Below, in pieces: positions 1 to 5,949 of a DNA stretch of 6,820 nt. The number at the start of each line of letters is the position of its first letter. The stretch's first letter is position 1. The position numbers were made by a program, and so were the translations under genes. The notes under the pieces were generated by a model. It searched no databases. It was not told the origin of the DNA and saw nothing but the letters and a program-made list of their open reading frames with translations. The stretch is from CAZUCD01 sp964618855. GTDB taxonomy: Bacteria; Sumerlaeota; Sumerlaeia; SLMS01; JANRJK01. The DNA lies in contig CAZUCD010000180.1 in NCBI GenBank assembly GCA_964618855.1, forward strand, positions 1 to 6,820, written 5' to 3'.

Positions 1-833
1 GCCTTGAGGCGTTCCTCGAACTGGCCGCGGTACGTCGTCCCCGCGACGATGGCCGCGAGGTCCAGGGAGAGCAGGCGCTTGTTCAGCAGCAGTTCCGGGA
101 TGTCCTCGCTGACGATGCGCTGCGCGAGGCCCTCGACGATGGCCGTCTTGCCGACGCCCGGCTCGCCCAGCAGGATCGGGTTGTTCTTCGTGCGGCGGCA
201 CAGCGTCTGGAGGATGCGCTCGATCTCGTCCTCCCGCCCGATGACGGGGTCGAGCTTCTGCTCGCGCGCGAGCTGGGTCAGGTCCCGCCCGAATGTGTCG
301 AGCGCGGGCGTCTTCGACTTCTCGCTTCCGCCGGACTCGCTCCTCGTCTGCGAGGTCGCACCCCCGCCGGAGGACTTCTGCCCCGCGTTGTTGCCGTCGA
401 TCAGGTTCAGGACCTCGCGCTTCACCTTGTTGAAGTCCAGGCCGAAACCCTTGAGGCACTTGGAGGCCGCCGTGCCCTCCTCGCTGATCAGGGCGAGGAG
501 CAGGTGCTCCGTGCCGATCCAGTTGTGGCGGAGTTGCTTGGCGATGTTCTTCGCGGCCTCGATGACCTTTTTCGCCTCGATGTTCTGCGGGAAGATGCCC
601 ACCGTGGGGCCCTGCCCGACAGGCAGGTTGCGTTCGAGCTCCTGCTTGATGTCGTCCAGGTCCACGTCGAGGTTCAGGAGCGTTTGGACCGCTAGACCCT
701 CACCCTTGCGGATGATGCCGAGCAGAAAGTGCTCCGGGCCGATGTAGTCATGCCCGAGCCTTCCCGCTTCGTTGCGGGACTGGCGCATCACTTCCTTCCA
801 GCCTGGCGTGAAGGGTGTGTCGTTAAGGGGCAT
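1..833 (-). CDS. clpC: ATP-dependent Clp protease ATP-binding subunit ClpC, N-terminal part (runs off left edge)
   Basis: AAA+ unfoldase that feeds substrates to the ClpP peptidase in the cytoplasm. The 277 complete codons visible cover two Clp_N repeats (about residues 15-65 and 85-145, with the paired motifs GHDYIGPEHFLLG and HNWIGTEHLLLAL), a Ser/Gly-rich linker (about 152-172), and the start of the first AAA+ module. That module shows the conserved LDPVIGREDEIERILQTL lead-in, Walker A GEPGVGKT at 223-230 and pore loop TYRGQFEER at 267-275. The double Clp_N followed by this linker and GREDEIER is the ClpA/B/C layout; the sequence is closest in feel to ClpC. The start at 833 is the first ATG giving a complete Clp_N, with a weak GGAG 11 bases upstream (845-848). 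The first dozen residues (MPLNDTPFTPGW) differ from the usual MFERFT-type ClpC start. The Walker B, second AAA+ domain and any ClpP-binding loop lie outside, so ClpB cannot be formally excluded. The gene is divergent from the kinase gene. Confidence 0.93.
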   Translation of the reverse strand, partial: MPLNDTPFTPGWKEVMRQSRNEAGRLGHDYIGPEHFLLGIIRKGEGLAVQTLLNLDVDLDDIKQELERNLPVGQGPTVGIFPQNIEAKKVIEAAKNIAKQLRHNWIGTEHLLLALISEEGTAASKCLKGFGLDFNKVKREVLNLIDGNNAGQKSSGGGATSQTRSESGGSEKSKTPALDTFGRDLTQLAREQKLDPVIGREDEIERILQTLCRRTKNNPILLGEPGVGKTAIVEGLAQRIVSEDIPELLLNKRLLSLDLAAIVAGTTYRGQFEERLK

Positions 834-894
834 GGGAGGGGGTGCTCCGGAGTGCGGGTGGCGGGGGATGATCCGGATTGGCGCCCTTGCGGGT

Positions 895-1005
895 CCGTCA
901 ACCGGTCCCCCAGGACCTGACAGTGCAAGTTTGGTTCCGTTTTGCTCGCGTGTCAGGCCTGCGCGTTCAGAGAAACCACGCGGCGCGAAAGGACGGTCAA
1001 CCAGT
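895..1005. repeat. Pair of near-identical 12-base direct repeats (895-906 and 994-1005)
   Basis: CCGTCAACCGGT (895-906) and CGGTCAACCAGT (994-1005) match at 10 of 12 positions, centres 99 bases apart, one on either side of the inverted repeat. Read on the clpC strand both give GGTTGAC, so they could be two -35-like elements or a repeated binding site. No matching -10 box is seen 16-18 bases downstream of either copy. Confidence 0.3.
912..960. repeat. Imperfect inverted repeat, candidate operator or leader hairpin
   Basis: Left arm AGGACCTGACA (912-922) pairs with right arm TGTCAGGCCT (951-960): seven contiguous base pairs CCTGACA/TGTCAGG, then a one-base bulge and three more pairs. Inside it a shorter pair, GCAA (925-928) and TTGC (942-945), could stack on the stem. 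The arms are 28 bases apart, which suits either a dyad bound by a looped or large dimeric regulator or an RNA hairpin, but not an intrinsic terminator since no U-run follows. Chance occurrence in GC-rich DNA is possible; function is inferred only from its place between divergent genes. Confidence 0.4.
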
Positions 1006-1065
1006 TTCCGACTCTTGTTGTTGCCGCACCCGCACTATCCGCGCACGTTGGACGCCGAACCAGCC

Positions 1066-4000
1066 ATGAGCGACCCGACTCCCCGCAACGAACATCCCCC
1101 CGCAGGGGAGGGCTCACCTGGGGAATCCATCCGCCCGCCCCTGCGTGAGATGACCGCCCATACGGCCAACTTGTGGGGCGAGTCGATCGCGCCCTCGCAA
1201 TGGGTCGTCGACGGAACTGCACAGACGGTTGACCTTCCCCACCTGAAGGCTCCCGTCCAGAAGACGCAGCCTGTGCCCACCAGCGCGGACTTCCACCTCC
1301 GGCGCGTCGTGGGGCGCGGCGGCTACGGCGAGGTGTGGGAGGCCGTGCAGTCGTCGCTGGGGCGCATCGTCGCCGTGAAGCGCATCCGGCGGGACCAGCT
1401 CGACCAGGCACGCCAGGAACGCCCGCTCGAGGCAGCACTCATCGAGGCCGAGTTCCGCCAGGAGGCCGTCACCACCGCCGTCCTCGACCATCCAAACATC
1501 GTGCCAGTGTACGACCTTGGGGTGGACTCCACGGGGAGCCCGCTCCTCGCGATGAAGCTGGTGCGCGGCAAGGCCTGGAACGAGCTGATCCGCGAGGACG
1601 CGAAGCTGCCGATGCCCGACCTGCTCGCGCGGCACCTGCCCATCCTCAAGCAGGTGGCGCAGGCGGTCGCGTTCGCCCACTCGCGCGGTGTCATCCACCG
1701 CGACCTGAAGCCATCGCAGGTCATGGTCGGGGAGTTCGGCGAAGTCATCCTGATGGACTGGGGGCTCGCCGTCGCCTTCCTGAAGTCCACGCCGCAGATG
1801 CTCTCGGGCGAGGTCCCGTTGATGACACCCTCGGCGTCGGCGCCCTACACGACCCACGCCAGCAACCCCGCCGGCACGCCCTCCTTCATGGCGCCGGAGC
1901 AGACGATGCAGACGGGGGAGCTCCTCGGGCCCTGGACCGATGTGTACCTGCTCGGCGGCGTGCTCTACTACCTGCTCACGTTTACCGCGCCGCATCCCGG
2001 CCAGACAATGGCCTCGGTCATGATGCATGCGGCGGAGGGGGAAATCGAGCCCGCAAGCGAGCGCGCCCCGGGCCGCGACATCCCCCCGGAACTTGAAGCC
2101 CTGTGCCAACGGACGCTGCGCCGCGAGCCGCGCGAGCGAATCGCCACGGTTGAGGAGTTCGTCCAGGCCCTCGACGACTATGTCACGGGCTCGGGGCGCC
2201 GCAGGGAATCGCTCCGGCTCCTGGAGGAGGCCCGGGCCCTCCTCGGGGAGGTGGCCAGAGCCCGCGAGGAGGCGTTGATCCGTTCCTTCGGGCCGCTTGA
2301 GCAGGCGATCCTGCGCTGGCCGGAGAACCACGCTGCACGGCGGATGCTGGAGGAGGCGCGCGGGCGCCTCGAAACCGTCCGCGCCCAGCACGCGGCCCAG
2401 CGCCGCAATGCCATCATCGGCTTCGCCGTCGTCGTCGTCGGCTTCCTGACACTCTCGGTCTGGCAGCAGGGCCGCAACAGCGCCGCGCTCGACCGCGTCG
2501 CGAGCCAGAGCATCACCTCCGCGCGCCTGGCGTCGATCAACAGCCTCCAGTCCCGCGAGGCCGCGCTCGCCGAGAGGCTTGTCGCCCTGCTTCCGCTTCC
2601 GGATTCCCTCCTTCCGGATTCGGACGAGTCCACGTTCCTTGAGCACAACCGGGACCGGATCGCGGCGCTGCAAACCGAGCGTGGCGCGCTCCGCACCGAG
2701 CGCATCCGCCTCCTTTCCCAGGGACTGCGCCTGGACCCGGAGCCGGTCGCGCTGGTTCTCGCAGAGGCTAACCTGCGCGTGCGCCAGGGCCCGGGTACCG
2801 AGCACGCGCTCGCCGCCTATGGACTCTACTCGGCCGCTGCGCGTGAGTCGGAGAACAACTTCGACGCGCTGATGGGCCGCGGGATCGCCGCCGCCCGCGC
2901 GGGCAGGTTCACCTCCGCCACGCTCCACCTGGAGGAGGCCGGCACGGCCATCGCGCGCCTCGTCGGCGAGGAGAACCCGCGATACGACCGTGCCATCGCA
3001 CTCGTGGGGGAGGCCTACCGCAACCTCGACGCGTCCGGGGACGCGTTCCGCGCCTACTACAAGCGAAGCCTCGACACCCTTGAGCCACAGTGGATCGCGC
3101 TGGCGCAGGACATCGCCGACAGGCACCGCAGTCTCGGTGATGCCGACCGGCTGCTGGAGTTCACGTCCCCGGCGCTCGCGCTCGCACGGCGCATCGGGGG
3201 ATCGGACCGCGATGTGCTCGCAAAGGCGCTCATCGGCGTGGGGGACGACCTGCGCGAGCGCGCCGAGTATCCGCCGGCGCTGGACGCGTACGATGAAGCG
3301 CTCCGGATCCTGGAGGAATTGCACGGCAGGTCGGACCCACGGGTTCTCGGCGTAAGGACCTCCATCTCATCCATCCTCGCGGAGATGGGATCCTATGACC
3401 GCGCCGTCGAGGTTGCGCGCGAGTGCCTGGCCGATTCGGTGGCGGCCTTTGGCGAGAATTCACAGCAGACCTTCTCGGCCCGCAGGAGCCTCGCGACCGC
3501 GCTGAACTATTCGGACAAGGTCCGGGAGTCCGTCGAGGTCCTGCGCCCCGCCGTGGAGTACGCCGAACGCACCTGGGGCCGGGACCACATCTACACGGCG
3601 CGCGCGTACTCGGATTTCGCCGTCTTTCTGGACTCGACCGGCGAGCGCGTGGAGTCGCGCCGGTACTATGACCTCGCCCTGGAATCCACGCGCGCGATCT
3701 TCGGCGAGGAACACCCCGAGACCGCCGCGTGCTACAACAACATCGGCTACGTGCTGCAGCAGTCGCGCGAGTTCGACGCCGCAATCGCCAACTTCCGCAA
3801 GGCGTGGAACATCCGGCGCAAACTCCAGGGCGACAGCCACCCCGAGACGGCCATCGTCGCGAACAACCTCGGCACTTCCTACCACCAGGCGGGGGATGTT
3901 TCCCGCGGGATCGCCTTCATGGTCCGCGGATTCCGGCCGATCCGCTCGATGCTCGGCCCGGGGCATCCCAACACGGGCCTCCTACTGAACAACATCGCGG

Positions 4001-4680
4001 TGTCGCTCGTCAGGATCGGCAGGTTCGAAGAGGGTGAGAACCTCCAGTGGCTCGCCGTCTCCCTGCTCGAGGATCTGCTGCCACGCGACCACCCCATGTA
4101 CCTGGACACGATGCGCAACAGCATCGAGGCCCACCTTCGCCACCACGCCCGGACCGATCCGGCCAAGGTGGCGCCGTTCCTTCGCATCCACGCCGACCTG
4201 ATTGCACGATGCGAACTGCCGCGCGTTGTGGACCGCAGGATCCTCGCCCGCGACTACGCCTACCTGATGGTAGCGACCAGCAGGCTCCTCTCGGAGTTGG
4301 ATCCGCCCCGGGACGCCGATGCGAGGGCATATGCCCTGCGCGGAGCGGCCATCGCGGAGCTCGTCGATCGTGGCACCACAGAGTCGCTGGCCGTGGATTG
4401 CTTCACGCGAATCCACCAGCCCGATCCGCCTGCGGACTTTCCCAGGGTCCCGGACGACGTCTGGCCCGATCGCGAGGCGCCAGTGAACATGGATGCCATC
4501 GTAGCCGCCCTGGATCGCGTGGCACGCGTCCCCGGGATTGAGTGGACACGGGAGGCGCCGTGGCCACGAGCGGTGGACATCGCCGGGCCGATGGCGCAAC
4601 TCGAGGAGCAGTGCGAGTCCATCATCGAGAAACTGACTTCGGAGGGGGAGGGCCTCACCCGCGATGAACCAGCACCTTGA
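1066..4680 (+). CDS. Membrane Ser/Thr protein kinase with extracytoplasmic TPR region
   Basis: Hanks-type kinase, 1204 residues from the ATG at 1066. This start is preferred because the domain begins soon after and upstream in-frame sequence overlaps the divergent region; no strong Shine-Dalgarno is present. The N-terminal tail (1-75) is rich in Pro, Ser and Thr. Kinase domain about 77-372: glycine loop GRGGYG (83-88), VAVK lysine K105, likely helix-C glutamate E133, catalytic loop HRDLKPSQ (211-218), DWG (231-233), APE (276-278) and terminal arginine R358. The activation segment is long, about 45 residues, with many Ser/Thr. A charged helical linker (376-447) leads to one membrane segment (448-466, NAIIGFAVVVVGFLTLSVW), so the kinase should be cytoplasmic and the rest outside the cytoplasm. 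Residues about 600-1010 carry TPR/kinesin-light-chain-like repeats of about 42 residues with the recurring G-x-x-HP-x-T motif (clearest at 879-1010). Residues 1010-1204 are unassigned. Catalytic-loop Asn is replaced by Gln218. The ligand and substrates are unknown. Confidence 0.93.
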   Translation: MSDPTPRNEHPPAGEGSPGESIRPPLREMTAHTANLWGESIAPSQWVVDGTAQTVDLPHLKAPVQKTQPVPTSADFHLRRVVGRGGYGEVWEAVQSSLGRIVAVKRIRRDQLDQARQERPLEAALIEAEFRQEAVTTAVLDHPNIVPVYDLGVDSTGSPLLAMKLVRGKAWNELIREDAKLPMPDLLARHLPILKQVAQAVAFAHSRGVIHRDLKPSQVMVGEFGEVILMDWGLAVAFLKSTPQMLSGEVPLMTPSASAPYTTHASNPAGTPSFMAPEQTMQTGELLGPWTDVYLLGGVLYYLLTFTAPHPGQTMASVMMHAAEGEIEPASERAPGRDIPPELEALCQRTLRREPRERIATVEEFVQALDDYVTGSGRRRESLRLLEEARALLGEVARAREEALIRSFGPLEQAILRWPENHAARRMLEEARGRLETVRAQHAAQRRNAIIGFAVVVVGFLTLSVWQQGRNSAALDRVASQSITSARLASINSLQSREAALAERLVALLPLPDSLLPDSDESTFLEHNRDRIAALQTERGALRTERIRLLSQGLRLDPEPVALVLAEANLRVRQGPGTEHALAAYGLYSAAARESENNFDALMGRGIAAARAGRFTSATLHLEEAGTAIARLVGEENPRYDRAIALVGEAYRNLDASGDAFRAYYKRSLDTLEPQWIALAQDIADRHRSLGDADRLLEFTSPALALARRIGGSDRDVLAKALIGVGDDLRERAEYPPALDAYDEALRILEELHGRSDPRVLGVRTSISSILAEMGSYDRAVEVARECLADSVAAFGENSQQTFSARRSLATALNYSDKVRESVEVLRPAVEYAERTWGRDHIYTARAYSDFAVFLDSTGERVESRRYYDLALESTRAIFGEEHPETAACYNNIGYVLQQSREFDAAIANFRKAWNIRRKLQGDSHPETAIVANNLGTSYHQAGDVSRGIAFMVRGFRPIRSMLGPGHPNTGLLLNNIAVSLVRIGRFEEGENLQWLAVSLLEDLLPRDHPMYLDTMRNSIEAHLRHHARTDPAKVAPFLRIHADLIARCELPRVVDRRILARDYAYLMVATSRLLSELDPPRDADARAYALRGAAIAELVDRGTTESLAVDCFTRIHQPDPPADFPRVPDDVWPDREAPVNMDAIVAALDRVARVPGIEWTREAPWPRAVDIAGPMAQLEEQCESIIEKLTSEGEGLTRDEPAP
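2596..2625 (+). repeat. 15-base tandem duplication inside the kinase gene
   Basis: CTTCCGGATTC occurs at 2596-2606 and again at 2611-2621, a 15-base period that keeps the reading frame and yields the protein repeat LPDSL-LPDSD (residues 511-520). It lies in the short segment just after the membrane helix and before the predicted coiled-coil and TPR region, where length changes should be tolerated. It looks like a recent slippage duplication rather than a functional motif. Confidence 0.6.
4641..4652 (+). promoter_or_regulatory. Purine-rich ribosome binding site of the MazG-like gene, inside the kinase gene
   Basis: GGAGGGGGAGGG ends 11 bases before the ATG at 4664 and lies wholly within the last codons of the kinase gene. 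It holds a double GGAG/GGGAG match, supports 4664 as the start over the later ATG at 4715 (which has none), and fits translation coupled to the kinase. Confidence 0.55.
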
Positions 4681-5053
4681 GCGAATCCGCGACACAATTG
4701 CTTCGCTACCCGGGATGCAGGCGGCCTTCGCGGCCTACCAGGAGGCCGCGTTTCCCCCGCGCACGGCGCAGTTCTTTGCGCTCGAACTCGCAGGCGAAGC
4801 GGGGGAGGTGGCCAACAACGAGAAGAAAGTCTGGAAGGGGTCGCACGTGCCGCGCGAACATCTGGAGGACGAGGCGGCCGACGTCCTCATCGCCCTCGTG
4901 AACTACGCCAACGCGAACGGCATCGACCTCGCGGCTGCGGTTGGCCGGAAGCTCGGAATCATCGAGCAGCGGCGCAGCGCCGCGCCCGACGAAGGGGTCA
5001 TTGGAGCCGCTGGGCTGCCGCCTCCTCCGCGAGCTGGAGTTCCTCCTGCGTGA
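4664..5053 (+). CDS. MazG-type nucleotide pyrophosphohydrolase
   Basis: Small all-alpha NTP pyrophosphohydrolase of the MazG superfamily, expected to cut a nucleoside triphosphate to monophosphate and pyrophosphate in the cytoplasm, with Mg2+ held by an ExxE...ExxD cluster. That cluster is visible: E45-x-x-E48 in ELAGEAGEVANN and E70-x-x-D73 in LEDEAADVLIALVNYA, 21 residues apart, with the family's lysine-rich stretch KKVWKG (54-59) between and a closing GRKLGIIEQR helix (94-103). At 129 residues it is a single-domain form, shorter than the two-domain E. coli MazG. Its ATG overlaps the kinase stop by 17 bases, implying co-transcription and coupled translation. Residues about 104-129 are a Pro/Ala-rich tail past the fold, and the last 18 codons lie antisense to the neighbouring EF-hand gene. 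Substrate (house-cleaning of damaged dNTPs, dCTP, or a signalling nucleotide) cannot be told from sequence. Confidence 0.85.
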   Translation: MNQHLERIRDTIASLPGMQAAFAAYQEAAFPPRTAQFFALELAGEAGEVANNEKKVWKGSHVPREHLEDEAADVLIALVNYANANGIDLAAAVGRKLGIIEQRRSAAPDEGVIGAAGLPPPPRAGVPPA

Positions 5054-5891
5054 GCACCCCGTTGTTGTCCCGGTCCACGCGCCGGAACAGCTCCTGCGCA
5101 AAGCCCGCCTCCCCCTGCGCCAGGTCCCCCGAGGCGTCCTTGTCCCGATCGGCAAGGAACTTGGCCGAGCCATTGCGAACCAACTCCTGCGCGACGGGGA
5201 GTGCCTGGACGCGGCGCCTTGATTCGCGCACGCGCTCAGCCACCGGGATCGTCGGCCGAACGGGCCCCGTGTAGGCGACCGCACGCGGGGCGTCGCGGGT
5301 GCCCAACTCCCGATCAATCCTCGCTTCCAGCGCGGCGGGGTCGCACCAGCTCCACCGCTCGACGACGCAGCCATCCGGGCCGATCAGGTAGGTCTGGTTG
5401 ATGAACCCCCCGTAGACCGTCCGAGCTATCGCAGGATCGGCATCCGTGACGAGTCGCGTGCCCTCATGGGCCGACTCGTGCCCGCGCAGGAACGCGACCC
5501 ACTTGCGCTCATCGACGCGTTCGCGTTCGGCGCGGCGGTCCTCCCGGGCCGCGCGGCCGTTGCGCTCGTACTCACCCGTGCCGACCACGGTCCAGAACTC
5601 GATCCTGTCATTGCCCGAGTACTTCGCGCGAAGCGCGTTCATCGCGGTCGCCTTGGCTGCGACAGTCTCGTCCTCCGGGTGCACGAATTCGAACACCAGG
5701 TACTTCCCCCGCGCATCCGAGAGCCGTACCCGGTCCCCGTCGATCGAGAGGAGCTCCACATCGTGGCACATTTCGCCGGGTTCCGGCGTCCTGGGGCCGA
5801 ACTCGAAGCCCTGCATGGACCTGTCGCGCCGCTGCGCCCAGCCTTGCGCCGCCATCAAAACCATCGCCGCCACCAGAAGGAGTGTTCTCAT
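4998..5891 (-). CDS. Exported thioredoxin-fold-like protein with two C-terminal EF-hands
   Basis: The 297-residue protein is read from the ATG at 5891, chosen over an in-frame start at 5924 because GAGGTG lies 6 bases upstream and a signal peptide then begins at residue 1 (MRTLLLVAAMVLMAAQGWAQ, cleavage near 17-20). It should be periplasmic or secreted. Residues about 38-198 resemble a redoxin/AhpC-TSA or deiodinase-like domain: a strand-turn DGDRVRLSDARGKYLVFEF, then RIEFWTVV, then INQTYLIGPDGCVVERW. The place of the active-site CxxC is taken by FVHPEDE (69-75), and the only cysteines are C42, C175 and C183. Two canonical calcium-binding EF-hand loops follow: DKDASGDLAQGE (250-261) and DRDNNGVLTQEE (273-284), with D at 1 and 3, S or N at 5, G at 6 and E at 12. 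It lies 58 bases downstream of kdsB on the same strand. Function is unknown; the fold assignment is moderate and the EF-hands are firm. Confidence 0.82.
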   Translation of the reverse strand: MRTLLLVAAMVLMAAQGWAQRRDRSMQGFEFGPRTPEPGEMCHDVELLSIDGDRVRLSDARGKYLVFEFVHPEDETVAAKATAMNALRAKYSGNDRIEFWTVVGTGEYERNGRAAREDRRAERERVDERKWVAFLRGHESAHEGTRLVTDADPAIARTVYGGFINQTYLIGPDGCVVERWSWCDPAALEARIDRELGTRDAPRAVAYTGPVRPTIPVAERVRESRRRVQALPVAQELVRNGSAKFLADRDKDASGDLAQGEAGFAQELFRRVDRDNNGVLTQEELQLAEEAAAQRLQ

Positions 5892-5897
5892 CCGTTG

Positions 5898-5903
5898 CAC
5901 CTC
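5898..5903 (-). promoter_or_regulatory. Shine-Dalgarno sequence deciding the start of the EF-hand protein
   Basis: GAGGTG on the minus strand, 6 bases before the ATG at 5891. It settles the choice between this start and the upstream in-frame candidate at 5924, which would put 11 extra charged residues before the signal peptide. Confidence 0.65.
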
Positions 5904-5949
5904 GCCGTGGTGCAGCCGTGCCAATCAAGGATCGCGCCAACTGGGGCGG

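Larger units (their letters stand above)
834..1065. promoter_or_regulatory. Divergent intergenic region between clpC and the kinase gene
   Basis: This 232-base gap separates two genes transcribed away from each other and so should carry both promoters. No convincing sigma-70 pair (TTGACA with TATAAT at 16-18 bases) is visible on either strand, and no CIRCE-type heat-shock operator is seen. It does hold an imperfect inverted repeat (912-960) and two near-identical 12-mers (895-906 and 994-1005) that read ggTTGAC on the clpC strand. The kinase start at 1066 lacks a clear Shine-Dalgarno sequence. The region is open in the kinase frame, but the conceptual translation there has no recognisable domain, so it is treated as non-coding. 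Confidence 0.55.

Noticed and set aside
4..747. A 247-codon plus-strand open frame opposite clpC
   Set aside because: Low-complexity Arg/Ser-rich translation antisense to conserved Clp_N and Walker A sequence; a GC-rich shadow.
772..1065. A 98-codon N-terminal extension of the kinase reaching into clpC
   Set aside because: The frame is open, but the extension has no recognisable domain, would overlap the divergent clpC start, and leaves no room for the promoters. The ATG at 1066 is the better start, though without a clear ribosome binding site.
834..1065. CIRCE or sigma-32 type heat-shock promoter for clpC
   Set aside because: No TTAGCACTC-N9-GAGTGCTAA repeat and no CTTGAA with CCCCAT-like spacing was found.
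1114..3324. A 736-codon open frame on the minus strand opposite the kinase gene
   Set aside because: It is fully antisense to the well-supported kinase. Its translation is Arg/Gly/Leu-rich with no recognisable domain, and long antisense frames are usual in GC-rich genes.
4960..5060. A bidirectional terminator between the two convergent units
   Set aside because: The genes overlap and I found no stable hairpin followed by a T-run on either strand; short GGAG/CTCC pairings here are expected by chance.
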